Assembly: GCA_001584585.1 (NCBI GenBank)
Contig: LSYV01000003.1
Location: forward strand, 3,939,038 to 4,003,037
Direction of reading: 5' to 3'
Length of the DNA stretch: 64,000 nt
Source of the DNA: Gonium pectorale
Taxonomy: Eukaryota; Chlorophyta; Chlorophyceae; Chlamydomonadales; Volvocaceae
The position numbers and the translations under genes were made by a program. Within the stretch, counting starts at the first letter, position 1. Each line of letters begins with the position of its first letter. The notes beneath the pieces are model-generated. The model saw nothing but the letters and a program-made list of their open reading frames with translations, was not told the origin of the DNA and made no database searches. This document shows, one piece after another, positions 14,283-25,280 of this stretch.

Positions 14283-17200
14283 ATGGATAGCCCTGGTGGC
14301 TGGGGTGCGGCCCTGGACGAGGACGTCCTGCCCAGCACAACAGCTTTCGTGGCGCCCGGGCAGGAAGACCTGTTTATGCTCAAGAACTATGGCGTGGACC
14401 GGTATGTGCACTGAACTTGCCTCGCCTCTGCTGTGGTGGCGTGGGGCCATTGACCAACCCTGCCCCAACCTGCGTTACGTCGGTCGACAGGCCGTACGAG
14501 GGTCGTGGGAGCAGCAGCTTGCCCGCAGACATAGGCCATCTTGGCAGCACATGGCCTGGCCCGAATGCCGGAGCCCCTTACCCAGGCTTTGGCCGGGCTG
14601 AGTCCCTCTACCCGCCCCAGCAGGCTCTGTCACCGCAGCAGCCCAGTCCGGGTCCGGAGCTGGTGCAGCAGCACTCGCAGGATCCACACTACGCACACCA
14701 ATATGCTGCCTACCACAGCATGTTACAGCAGCAGCAGGTACAGCTCGCCGCGTTGGACCTGGCGGGCCCTGCTAGCAGCCGCAGTCCGCCTCGGGTGGGC
14801 CCCGTGCACAACTCCCCGCAGGCCCGAAGGCCCTCGCCAGCGGCGGCCCATGGAGGGCACCCACCAAGCTCGACAGCCGGTGCCTATGCACATGGTCGCG
14901 CGTGGCCTGGTGGCGAGTACTGGCCGTATGTCCCGGCATCACGGGGCGGGCAGGCGCTTGACGCGCGCCTCGCAGCGGCTGCTTCCATGGGCCAAGCCGA
15001 CCAGGCCGGCTCGCCGGTCACACAACACAACTACCCGGGGTACGGGTACCATTCACAGGAGCCGGTGCCACTGCAAGGTGTGGGCGGCCCTCCCAGGAAC
15101 CCGGTTGAGGGGCCCTACAAGCCGTACCGTCAGCAGCAGGCCAACGTGCTGCGCAACAGCCAGTCGGAGCTATACTCGGATCCCTCGGCGGCACAGCTGC
15201 CACAGCAGCAGCCTCCTTGGGCCCGTGCTGCTGGCGGCGGCACCGCGGCTGACGAAGCAGGCTCACATGCGGTCGCCCGACCGCTGGTCCGTGAGGGCGG
15301 CTGGGGTGCACCCGGTGCCGCTCCAGGTTATCCGCCCGCTGGTATGCCGGCCTCACCGCCGTCTGCCGGTGCCGCTTCGGGGCCGCCTCAGGCACCACAA
15401 GCTAAGTCGCCGCAGGGGCCCTCGCCAGCGGAGGGATTCGGGTTTGGACCGCTGGTGGCTGGAGCAATGCACGGCGCGGTGCGGCACGTGGTGGACGAGA
15501 TGCGGACGAGCCCCCTGGGTCCCAGCGCTGCCTCTGGGACACCGGGCGGCGCTGGGGACCACGCGCGGAGAGGCGGTGTCGCGCATATTGGCAGCGAGAG
15601 TGCTGAGAAGAACGTGCACATGCAGCGCTACCAGGTGGGCAGGACGCTATGGGGGCACTCATGCGCTGGCGCCTGCCGCTTACAATTGTGGTCAGTGTGG
15701 CCGAGTGGCCCTGCGGTGTGGGTCCGTGGGATGTAAGATCGTCTGAACGCTGCTATGCTTGAATTTCTGGGCGTCACCTGCAGGCCCAGATCCTGTCCTT
15801 GGAGCGCCACAACGCGGAGGTGCAGAAGCGGGTGGCCGACCTGCAGGCGGCGCTAGAGGCGGCGCAGCAGTCCCGGCAGGTGCTGGAGGCTAAGAGGGAC
15901 GACTTGCTTGACCAGGTGGCGCAGGTGAGTTGCGGGTGATGTGGGGTAAGGCCGGAGACGCAACGCGAAGGACACCTCCTGCGGCTGCATGTTTCAGGCC
16001 AACTGGGTGGGTTGGAACACACGGGCACCAGGGCGTGGGTCAAACCCAATTCATACGAAGGGCCACCGCAACAATCAGTAATACGATTCCTAGCATGCGC
16101 TGCACCCCAGGGTAGACGGATGAATTAACGGTGCACGCACAACGTCACGTGCACATGCGCCGCCTCATCTGGTATGGGATTCGCGCTCTGCCCTTGCCCG
16201 CAGGCCAACGGCAACGCTAAGGCGAAGGAGACCGCGTTGGAGACGGCCCGCCGCGCTAACGATGCGTTGTCCACCGAGCTGCGCTCTTGTCAGGAGGAAC
16301 TCGCGGCAGCGCGGGACGCCCTGGCTGCGTCCAAGGACACTGCGGTGCAGTGGAAGGACCGCGCTATGGAAGCAGCCAAGGAGCTGGAGGCTGCCAGGAA
16401 GAAGGCACGTATTCTGTGCTTTTCATATTGGGTAGCTTGACTGGGAACACAACATTATCGTGGCTACTGAGCATGGCATGGTCCTCACACGCACTGTCCC
16501 GACATGCTTCCCTTCCGTAAAGCTGCAGCACCGTTGCACGGTCCTTGCGGTTTCTGACTGGCGCAGCACCCCAGCTCGTCACGGGGATCCGAAAAGTTGT
16601 CGTTGTCCGGTGCTCCTCGGCCGTTACCCCAGATCGAGGCCCTCTGTGAGGATGAGCGTAGGCTGAGCGCCGAGAACATGGCACTCCGCAAAGAGGTGCA
16701 GCAACTCAATGACGTGATCATCAAGGTAAGCGCAGTTGTTGGGTAAGCCACCAGACCATATGGCCATGCGTAAACGTGCTCTTGGGGCTTTCTTTTTTGT
16801 GGCGAGCACAATTACACCGTGTTGCTCCCTCTCCGCCCTCCTTAACCCGCCAGGGGCGCATCGAGACGGCGGAGCTCCGCGAGAAGCTGCGGCTGTCGCA
16901 GCAGGACACCGCGCGAGCCGCCAGCACCGCGCACGCGCTGGCCAGCCGGGCCGAGAGCGAGCACGAGGGCGCTGCGGCACAGATGTCCCTCATGCGCAAC
17001 CGGATAGTGGGTGGGTCCTTCTGCGGCGCACTATCTGCAGCTGTTGCGAGGTCCCTATGGCGGCTGGGCACCCGGGAAGGAAAAGTGCTTATGCATTTCG
17101 TGACGAAATTCCGATTACTTGCCGTCTCTCTCCACCAGCCCGGTAAGCTAAAGTCTTCCTGGGGCCCTCAGAGTTGGAAGCGCGCAATGGGCAGCTCCAG

Positions 17201-18750
17201 TACGACCTGGCGGGACTGCGGGAAGAAGCATCCATGGCGCGGCAGCAAGCGGAGGCGGCCAAGTCAGCGCTTTCGGCCAGGCCGGTAAGTTGTAGGCGGC
17301 ATAGCGCAGTGGATTGACGTGCAGAGACATGCCCGTGGTCGGAGACATGCCCACTATCGGAGAGTGGTTCCGCCTCAGGGAACAGGGGAAAGTAGTTTCT
17401 CTTTCCCAGGCGACGCGCTGAATCCTGTTTTGCCCCACGCTGTCGTCGCAGGCCGGGATAATCAGTGATCTGGACCCCGTGTCGCGCCAGTACGGCACGC
17501 TAACGCAGGCCTGGCTGGGGCCCAGCAGCGCTGCGGCTGCGGGGCGGGCCCCATTGCCGCCGCCCGCGCCGGCCTCGCCCCACGGTGGCGCCGCATCTAC
17601 CTCCTCGCAACCCGAGGCGGCAACGGCCGCGGCAGTGCTGCAGAGCCTGCCGTCCAACGTCGCATACAGCCAGCTAGATCCGGACACGTTCCGCAGCATG
17701 GTCCGGGCCGAGGCGCTGGCCCGAGCGGGCAGCGGCCTTGGCGGCGGCGGCGCTGCCTCTGGCGGGCCGGCGCCATCCGCGCCGTACCCATCGTACAGCG
17801 GCAGCTACGGCGCCGCTGGAGGCCTTGCAGCTGAGCCCAGCAACAGCAGCGTAGCTGGCACCCTGCCGCCGCCGTCTCAGTACTGGCAGGCGGCACCAAC
17901 GCGCCACGACAGCCGTATGTACGAGGCAAAGGCCACGTCCGGCCCGCCTGACAGCCCAACGCGCTACCCGCCCGGTAACGTCCGGGAGTCGCTGCATGCA
18001 CTCTTGCCCGACCCACGTTCCTCCTGGGCCGCGCCTTACGGCCGTCAGTCGCAGTCGCAATCACAGCAACCAGGCAGTTCCGCGTATGGCGATGGCGGGT
18101 ATGGTGGCTACGGTGCTGGGGTTGACCTAGCGACCCAAGGATCGGCGGCTCAGGCCGGCCCGACGTCCGCATCATCACCGCCGCCTTATGCCACGTACAC
18201 GGACGGCGCTTACGCCTTCCGACGGCCACCCAACGCCGTGGGCGCTGGAACCGTCCCGGGCAAGGGCGACACTCCTTTCGGAACAGAGAACACGGCAAAG
18301 GTAACGCCATTGGAGGTTGCTCTTAGGAACCCTGCATGTACACACTGTTCCCGGTTGAGAACCTCGCGTGACGACCGTCGACAGCGACGAAGAGCGGGGC
18401 GCTCATGGTTTCCCCGTTGCGCTCTCCAGCCATCCCTCGCCCGCCCACCGCATCCAAGGAGCGCCCGATATCGGCACATCTCCGTCCAGAGCTGCTCATC
18501 CTTGCTTCCGCACCTTCATCCGTGTTAACCTCAGGAGATGATGTCACGGAGCAAGGCACTGGAGGATCAGCTGATGGTGCTGTGCGCGGAGAAGGGCGGC
18601 CTGGAGGCTGAGTACGCGCGCATGCCGCTGGGGGCAGGCCGCAGCCTGCGTGAGCGCAACCGCAAGGCGGTGGTGGAGCAGCGCCTGGAGCTGCTCAACA
18701 AGGAGATCAGCGGGGTGCGCATGCAGCTCAAGCGGCTGGGCCTGAAGTAG
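14283..18750 (+). CDS. 1010-aa coiled-coil protein, unknown function
   Basis: Nine exons close in phase: 14283-14401, 14491-15634, 15784-15924, 16204-16404, 16633-16725, 16854-17010, 17172-17284, 17452-18300 and 18535-18750. The N-terminal 420 residues are disordered, rich in Gln, Pro, Gly, Ala, Ser and Tyr. About 420-640 is a continuous coiled coil (ILSLERHNAEVQKRVADLQ; AENMALRKEVQQLNDVIIK). A second disordered Tyr/Gly/Pro/Ser-rich stretch of about 285 residues follows. The last 72 residues form a conserved-looking helical end: SKALEDQLMVLCAEKGGLE, EYARMPLGAGRSLRERNRK, VEQRLELLNKEI and QLKRLGLK. This architecture suits centrosomal, basal-body or flagellar scaffold proteins, but I cannot name a family and the localisation is a guess. 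Intron 4 (16405-16632) has a GC donor. Existence of the gene is well supported. Confidence 0.8.
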
Positions 18751-19790
18751 CGGGGCGCAGCGCAAAGAGTGCAGCTGGCGGTGGCAGGGCGGTGGTATGT
18801 GATGTCGGGGTGTAGAAGCCAGGGTGCACATTACTATGGCCAATGGCCAATGCGAAGGTTTCGTGTCAATAAAGGGTACGAAGAACAGGTGGGAGGCACT
18901 GCTCGCGTTGTTGGCCTTGTCACATAAGTGCACGGGAGGCCTTTCGCACTTTGGACATTAATCATTTGGTGAGCTCGAAGCAGCACAGCACTTAGTTGAC
19001 CGTGCGACGTCGGTCAAACGTGGTACAGAGCCGCGCCTGTCCTGATGTTAACAGGTGACAAGCTCCATGCCTCACATGCTGCATGCCTTGCGCGCTGCCG
19101 GCACCGTACTGTGCCTTGAGACACTGGTCGTCTTTGTACTTCCACCGTTACAACCGCGAGATGCCCTTGCGGCGTGGCGCGGAGCCGCCGACGCTGCTTG
19201 CCGAGCACGGCCATTTCCGAGTGGAACTCGCACGGCAGGACACGGCCTCTTGACCCAGGCTCATGCAGGCATATGCCCACATGGGGTTCACGGGCAGCGT
19301 ACCTTCCTCGAAACGTACATGAAACACATACAGGATGAGTACGAAGAATAACTCGCATGGCGGCACCCACCACCCGCGTCACATGGCTAGGCCCCAGGAG
19401 TGGTAAGGTTTCGCCCTGTGGACGACATTATTTAATACGGTAGTTGGCGTCAAATGAATGCGCTGTCATCACAGATTCAGACGATGTAAGCCCGTAAGCG
19501 GTGTCAAGCTGCCGCTGGCACTTTGCAGGTGCTGGCGACAGATGTAAGATGATGTGCATAAAGTGCACCACGCCCGCTGAATGCTCAATGCCCAAGCGAA
19601 ATACGGTAACGACCGCACAGTCGGTGCGTCAGATTGCTACCTCCCTTACTCGCCCAGTAACTGCGGTAACCGATGTCCTCGTTTGTCACGGCTCACTCAG
19701 TAGTAATACCCCAATCAGAGTGGGCACAAGGACATACTGTCCGCTGCCCACTGTTGCCCAAGCGCCGCATGGGGCCGCATCGGTCATCGC
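18751..19790. other. Intergenic between two convergent genes
   Basis: Contains the 3' UTRs of the coiled-coil gene (+) and the LysM-thioredoxin gene (-). TGTAA occurs on the plus strand near 19487, and TTACA at 19148-19152 reads TGTAA on the minus strand. No gene is seen. Confidence 0.4.
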
Positions 19791-22231
19791 TCACTGGTCC
19801 CCCAACAGCCGTGACAGCACCTTGTCCAGGTCTGGGTCGCTATTGACGAGCGCAATCAGCTCGTCATCTGTCAAGCGCGTGAGCTTCAGGCGCTCTTCTG
19901 CCGTCAACTCCCGCGGGGTCACGTTGCCCGCCTGCGCCACTGTGGCCGCCGCCTCAGCTTGAGTAGCGGAGCGCGATGTCGGCTCTGAGCTGGCGGCTAT
20001 GGAGACCGGGTCCGCTTGCAGCGCCGGTATGACCGGCGAGGCTACGGCGGCCGCCGGCACGACCGCCGCAGCCGCCACCACGGCCGGCGCCGCGCTCGCG
20101 GGCACGGGCGGCGTCGGCACGGTTACTGGCGCTGCCGCCACCACCTGTGAGCTCGCAGCCGCCGCTCCAGGTGCCTTTGCCAAGCCCAGCGTCAGCACCA
20201 TGCGTGTCCCGAGTGCGCGCACCAGGAGCGACGACATGCGGCCCATGCTGGTGTCCAGCTCCGCCACAACCTCGGACTGCACAGACCGCGCGCGAGCCGC
20301 GAGGAGCGCCACCGCAGCTGCTGCGAGCGCGACGACGCCCACACAAGTCGCCAGCGGCCCGGGTACCATGCCCAAGGGCAGCACCTGAGGGGAAAAGGAC
20401 CGGCATGTAAATCGCAAGCCCGCGGATTGAGGATACTACATATGGGAGCCGCATACTCCTGGCTGGCCCCCTCGCTGTTAGAAACTCCGGACAACCACGT
20501 TACGTCCCTTTCGTGCATCCCCTGTATCAGGCTCATTACCCCTTGTCGAAGCCCACAGGGCGCCGCTTCCCCATGTCGGTCACTCCCGCGCGGCGCGCAC
20601 CTGCCCCGCCCCCGGCAGCGCCACGCCGGCGCGCGTGCCCGCTGGTCGCAGCGACCACATGGTGTCCTCCCGCGCGCAGCAGGTCATGTTAAAGAAGCGC
20701 AGCAGCGCCTCGGCGTCGCGCGCGCGGCCCTTGTACTTGAAGAAGGTGCGGCTGTGTGCGGGGAAGGACACGATGGAGGGGTAGTAGGCCACGCCCAGCA
20801 CCTCGCGGCTGAACACGCGGCCTTCGGTGGAGTCGCCGTTGACGGCCATGATGCGGACGTTGGGCACGTGGGAGAGCCCCTCGGCCAGCCGCTCCAGCTA
20901 CAGAGGGGGACCAGCGGGGGGGGGGGCATAGCAGGGGAGGGGCATAGGTTGGGGGATGAAGCCCTGGAGGTTCGGAGCTGGTCCGGACTACAGTGCGCGC
21001 ATCGGTGTGCGGGAAGCGCAGAGCCTAACAGTGGCATCTAACCTAAATGACGGTCAGGCTCTCAGCGAAGTCCCGTTCCGCCCAGCGTTACCGGTCCGAC
21101 AGATGCCGCAATCCCTGCTAGCTGTCGAGCGTGAAGCGATGACGCTGTTCCCGCCTCATCCAGTCGCATTCCAACCCGTTCCTGCCCCGAGACTCACCTC
21201 GTCCTCCATGTCTCTGCAGTGCGGGCACCAGGGGGCGTACAGCAGCAGCAGCGTGTTCTGCGAGTTGCCCCGGTCGCACTGGCGCAGATAGAGCTGCTTG
21301 GCGTCGGACACGGTGGCCAACCGCACGTACTCGGAGCCCACTGCGGGGTGATGCGATACGGCAGCAGCGGGCTTGTGGCGTGTTTTGGCAAAGGGAGACG
21401 AGGATCGCAGGGCTACGGGACGGTGCCTCGCGGCGAGAACGCGGGAAGCTACCGCGTCCAGTGGGTGCTAGTGCGCGGGGCGCGGCAGGTCCGGCTAGAC
21501 GATGGGTATGTTTCGTCAGAGTGGAAGAGAGGCATCTCAACGGAGGACACAGTCCTAGCTCACGGGTGGACACGGGGACACGTTGTAGGCGGGACTCGAC
21601 GCGCAGTCCAGACATTCGTACTCGAAAAAGAGTAAGCAACCCACATCGCAACAGTTTATGCCCCCAACAAGATCACCCTCGTGACCAGCCCTTAGTCTTG
21701 CTATCAGAGCCACAGACTGCCCCTGCACCCGACAATCGCGTCCTTTCGTGGCATCGCTGTTGCCTATGGGCCATGGCCCAAGTCGCAACACACAGGACTG
21801 CCACTGGATCCGGGCCAGGACTCACCCCATAGCCCGCGCGCCGGCATAGAGCCCAACGCCTCCGCTGGTGCCACCGTTGGGGCGCCCTCAGGCGCAGGCA
21901 GCGTCGTGACGCCAGACGCCGGCACCAGTAGCTGCTGCCCCTCCGCCAGCGGCGGCTCCCTGCCAGTTAGCTTATTCAGCTCCTTAATAGTACGCATGGA
22001 CACACCATGCTGTACGGCAACATCCCACAGTGTCTCGCCCTTTTGGACGGTGTACGTCACGATGGCGGGGACGGGGTCCTTAGCCACGGGTGCTACCCCG
22101 GCGGCGACGGAGCTGGGCTGTCTTCGCCGCCCCGGCAGCGATGAGAGTGCCGGACAAGTGGCGCGCACATGGGCCGGCGCGTGCCGGGATCCACTCGCTG
22201 TGCCGGTGAGGGTTGGCCGGCCGGAAAGCAT
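19791..22231 (-). CDS. LysM-thioredoxin fusion protein with one membrane helix
   Basis: A 479-aa protein in four exons (minus strand): 22231-21826, 21340-21198, 20897-20601 and 20384-19791; GT-AG throughout and phases close. Residues 1-55 are Arg/Ser/Ala-rich without acidic residues before D52, compatible with an organelle transit peptide. Residues 58-104 are a LysM domain (VTYTVQKGETLWDVAVQHG, IKELNKL, EGQQLLVP), a fold that binds N-acetylglucosamine polymers such as peptidoglycan or chitin. From 136 a thioredoxin fold follows with APWCPHC (cysteines 174 and 177), VRIMAVNGD, GVAYYPSIVSFP and FKYKGRARDAEALLRFFN. The last part resembles the thioredoxin-like domain of plant APS reductase more than classical thioredoxin. 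A hydrophobic helix (about 293-314) and an Ala/Pro/Val-rich tail ending in an acidic helix complete the chain. I know of no named family with this order; the function is open. Confidence 0.85.
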
Positions 22232-22769
22232 GGCGGCACTGGTGGCCGTGTGTGGCGGTGGTGATGCGAACGCAACCCTCTGGCACGCCCACCGAAGCTG
22301 CAGTACAATATCCAGCCAACGGTTACGCTACAGCAACGCGCTCCAAGAACCGCTCGGCGTCCAAGGGTTGGGAAACGCCTGATTGCTTCTCAGCGACCAG
22401 CGCGCATGTAAGGTATTTCTCAGCGACCTATATGTCATGTACAGGTTTAAGAATGTCGCTGTGACACTTGCGCTTTATGTTTGTCACACATGGCGACGCC
22501 CATGTCGGGTAAAGCGGGGAACCATTGCAACACGCATTAATCTTTGCAGGCTCTCAACAGCTTTGTGTAAATTTAGCGGGATAGCGGGCTCACAGTCCAA
22601 CCTCAGAGCAGTAACCGAGTTACGACAGCATGGGGAGTACTTGTACATCCCGTATCCATCTTGTCTTGCTCATTATTCTTTTGTGGAATTTGTTGCCCTC
22701 TTTCCTGCATAACCGTTGCCACCTTGCTACACACTAATTGACTGCTTGTTTGTGCACTGTAAAGTAGGA
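22232..22769. promoter_or_regulatory. Shared divergent promoter region
   Basis: A 538-bp gap between start codons of the LysM-thioredoxin gene (-) and the nuclear-type gene (+). No distinct element is recognised. Confidence 0.3.
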
Positions 22770-24903
22770 ATGGACCTCCTAGCAGTGGGTTACGGGAGTG
22801 AGAGCGAAGATGACGGGGCACAGCAGCGCGAGCAGCGGGCGGGAGCCGGCGGGGAGCTGGCAGCTCCTCGTCGGCACGAGGAGTCTGACGATGACAGCGT
22901 GGAGAGCAGCGACGAGAGGTAGCTCATTGGGAAAGAGTTGGTACCCACCCACTGGGTGCGGCGTGGCGGTTGGAGAGTGGGTTTGGCAGCTGGAAACGGC
23001 CCGTAGGGTTTCCCTGGGTATCTGTACCGATACTTGGCCATGCGGGCGCTCTCGGCTATGTCCCAGTAGTGCGCCTGCCGCATTATCCGGTTGACACGCC
23101 GCAAGCACACCAAGGGGCGTGCGCATGTGCACTGCGACACTGCGACGCCGCTTTGCGTCAGATGCGGTGGCCTCCGAATCCAACAAAGCCACAAACATCC
23201 CATCGACGCCGCCCATCGCGTGTACTACTCACCCAGCGTTCCTCCGTGCGCCCAACAGCGTCGACTCCGCTGCGATGCGGGCGGCGGAGGCGGCCGCACG
23301 GTTGCGGGACTACGACGACACTTCCGGGTCAGGGCGGCAGGCGCAGCAGAAGCCCAAGACCACGCTGCCGTCTGCTTTTGACGTGCTGGACCAGGTATGT
23401 GTGGACTCCGCGGGCATACCGCTGCCGCTGGCCTCTAGGCTGGCGGGGCCCGGGAGCATGGATGCGCGGCCACACCTGCGAGCGCGGCCGGGTGCAGTGA
23501 GCAGTGGCCGGAGCGGCGTTGTGCTGGTGGGCTCTGCCCGGGTTCCAGTTTGCGCTGACCAGCGGGTGCCTCCGTGATCGGCGCCCAGTGTCCCGGTTGG
23601 GCGCTCCCGGGGTGGAAGCGGTGGTGGCATCGGCGGCAGCCTGTCCAGTTGCCTTTGAGGTTATGTCCTGACGGCCCCTTGGCCGCCTCTGCAACGTTGT
23701 AACCTCGGCTTCCGTACATGATATGAGCGCGATGCGCAACAGGAATGCTTTCGGAACGCACTCTTCTTTGACTGAACGAGTTTCCTAAACGCTTGAACAC
23801 CCAACCAACCGCCAGTCGCCAACTGCCACCCCGGCGCCGTGCAGGTTTCCGCTCCACCCACCTTCCTCGACCCGGAGGCCATTCGGCCGCTGGCCAGCTC
23901 CGCACTTCATGGGCTTTCGGAAGAAGAGGCGGCGCGGCTGGCGGGGCCGGGGGCCAGGCACGGGCAGCGGGCGCGGGCGGCAGCAGCCGGGCAAGGACTT
24001 CGATATCTCTCGGCTGGCGCCGCCGCTGAAGGGGCAGGCAAAGTGCGTGCGGCGAAGCTCCTCGGGAAACTGTGCGGACCCTACTCAGCACCGGTCCGGG
24101 TCCAGGCATCGTGGGCACGAGCAGGGAGATGCTGGTGCCCTTGCGCGGCATACCAGGCGTGCAGGCGGCCGGGCTGCGTCTACTCCTGGGCCACGCAGCG
24201 AAATGGCGTGTGCGTGCTTTGCACCATGACGGGCATGTGCACGCGTGCCCCGCCCCGACTCATCCCTCTTGCGCGGCCCTGGCCCGCAGGCAGAGCGCCG
24301 ACAAGCGCGACGCCCCCGCGAGCGCCATCATTGAGGGGAAGGCTAAGCGCTACAAGGCGGATGATGGGCCCGAAGCCACCCAGCAGTACACGGCGGCGCA
24401 GGTGCGGGAGCGGCGAAGCGAGTGGGAGTGGGAGTGGGAGGGGTCGACGGTCCACCTTGTGTGGCAATAGAATTGTCCTCGTGGGGCACCCAAGGCTTTC
24501 CACCGTGTATGGCAGGAGGTTGCCCTCATCGGGGCATCAAGTGGACTGCTGCTGTCGCGGGCAGAGCATCCACCTCTGCGTGAACTCACATCCACCCTTG
24601 GGTGTGCCCGTGCCATACCCACGGGGGACTCTACCCATGTTTCGCACTGCATTCGACGTGCACATGCCCCATGGCCCGCAGATCGCCATGATGGGCGGTA
24701 AGGTGGATGCCAAGCCCTCCGGCCCCACCAAGCCCATGGAGGTGTCCGAGTTCCTAAACAAGGGCGTCGGTGCGGCGCAGCTGCCCCGCAAAAACGCGGA
24801 CCGCAAGGACAAGGAGAAGGACAAGCGCATGAAGGGGCAGAGCACGCACTCTCACTGGAAGAGCGAGGCGGAGATGGTGCTGCGGCAGCAGTTTGACTCA
24901 TGA
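22770..24903 (+). CDS. Conserved nuclear-type protein of unknown function (apparent frame break)
   Basis: Blocks: 22770-22918 (MDLLAVGYGSESEDD and an acidic Asp/Ser/Glu tail), about 23115-23394 (ending KTTLPSAFDVLDQ), 23845-24055 (starts VSAPPTFLDPEA, ends DFDISRLAPPLKGQA), 24290-24401 and 24682-24903 (EFLNKGVGAAQLPRKNADRK, KRMKGQSTHSHW, KSEAEMVLRQQFDS). From memory this set of short motifs (an MDLL-acidic start, an LPSA-D-V stretch, a LAPPLKG stretch and a KGQS-WKSEAEM-LRQQ end) occurs in a small conserved plant/animal protein family of unknown role, probably nuclear. Inside the third exon the reading frame that fits the beginning is not the one that fits the end. No GT lies between them, so a 1-nt shift must be assumed, either an assembly error or a real lesion. 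The acceptor of exon 2 is uncertain. Confidence 0.65.
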
Positions 24904-25280
24904 AATACGTGCCATCACGTATGGAAACAAACAGCTTCAAGTTGGGTCCTGTCAATTGATGCCGGGAGTACAGGACAGCTGTCGAAGCTGCACAAACAGG
25001 GCTTCCTCGGGGCGATGGGCAGTGACCACGGGATGAGGGCGCGCTGCGGCATGAGTGGGGGACGTGTGCCCAACTGCCCAGCGGTCTGCGTATGCGGACC
25101 GGGTACACGCGGATGGCTGTCTGTGCTGACAAACAGCTGGGTCTGCAGAACTGAGTGAGTGTGCGGGTGGTCTAGGCTTGCGGCGTCGACTGTACAGGCC
25201 ATGCAGTTGTCGAGGGGGTGAGCCACACTCTCCTTGCATCCCGCAAAGAGGCATCCATCTGCATAACACTGCGCAACGTC
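24904..25280. other. Intergenic, convergent gene ends
   Basis: 3' UTR of the plus-strand nuclear-type gene and of the minus-strand secreted-protein gene. Nothing else is seen. Confidence 0.4.

Noticed and set aside
14541..15746. Second long plus-strand frame overlapping the coiled-coil gene
   Set aside because: Composition is Arg/Ser/Cys/His-rich shadow sequence. The frame joining 14283-14401 in phase and continuing to 15784 is the coding one.
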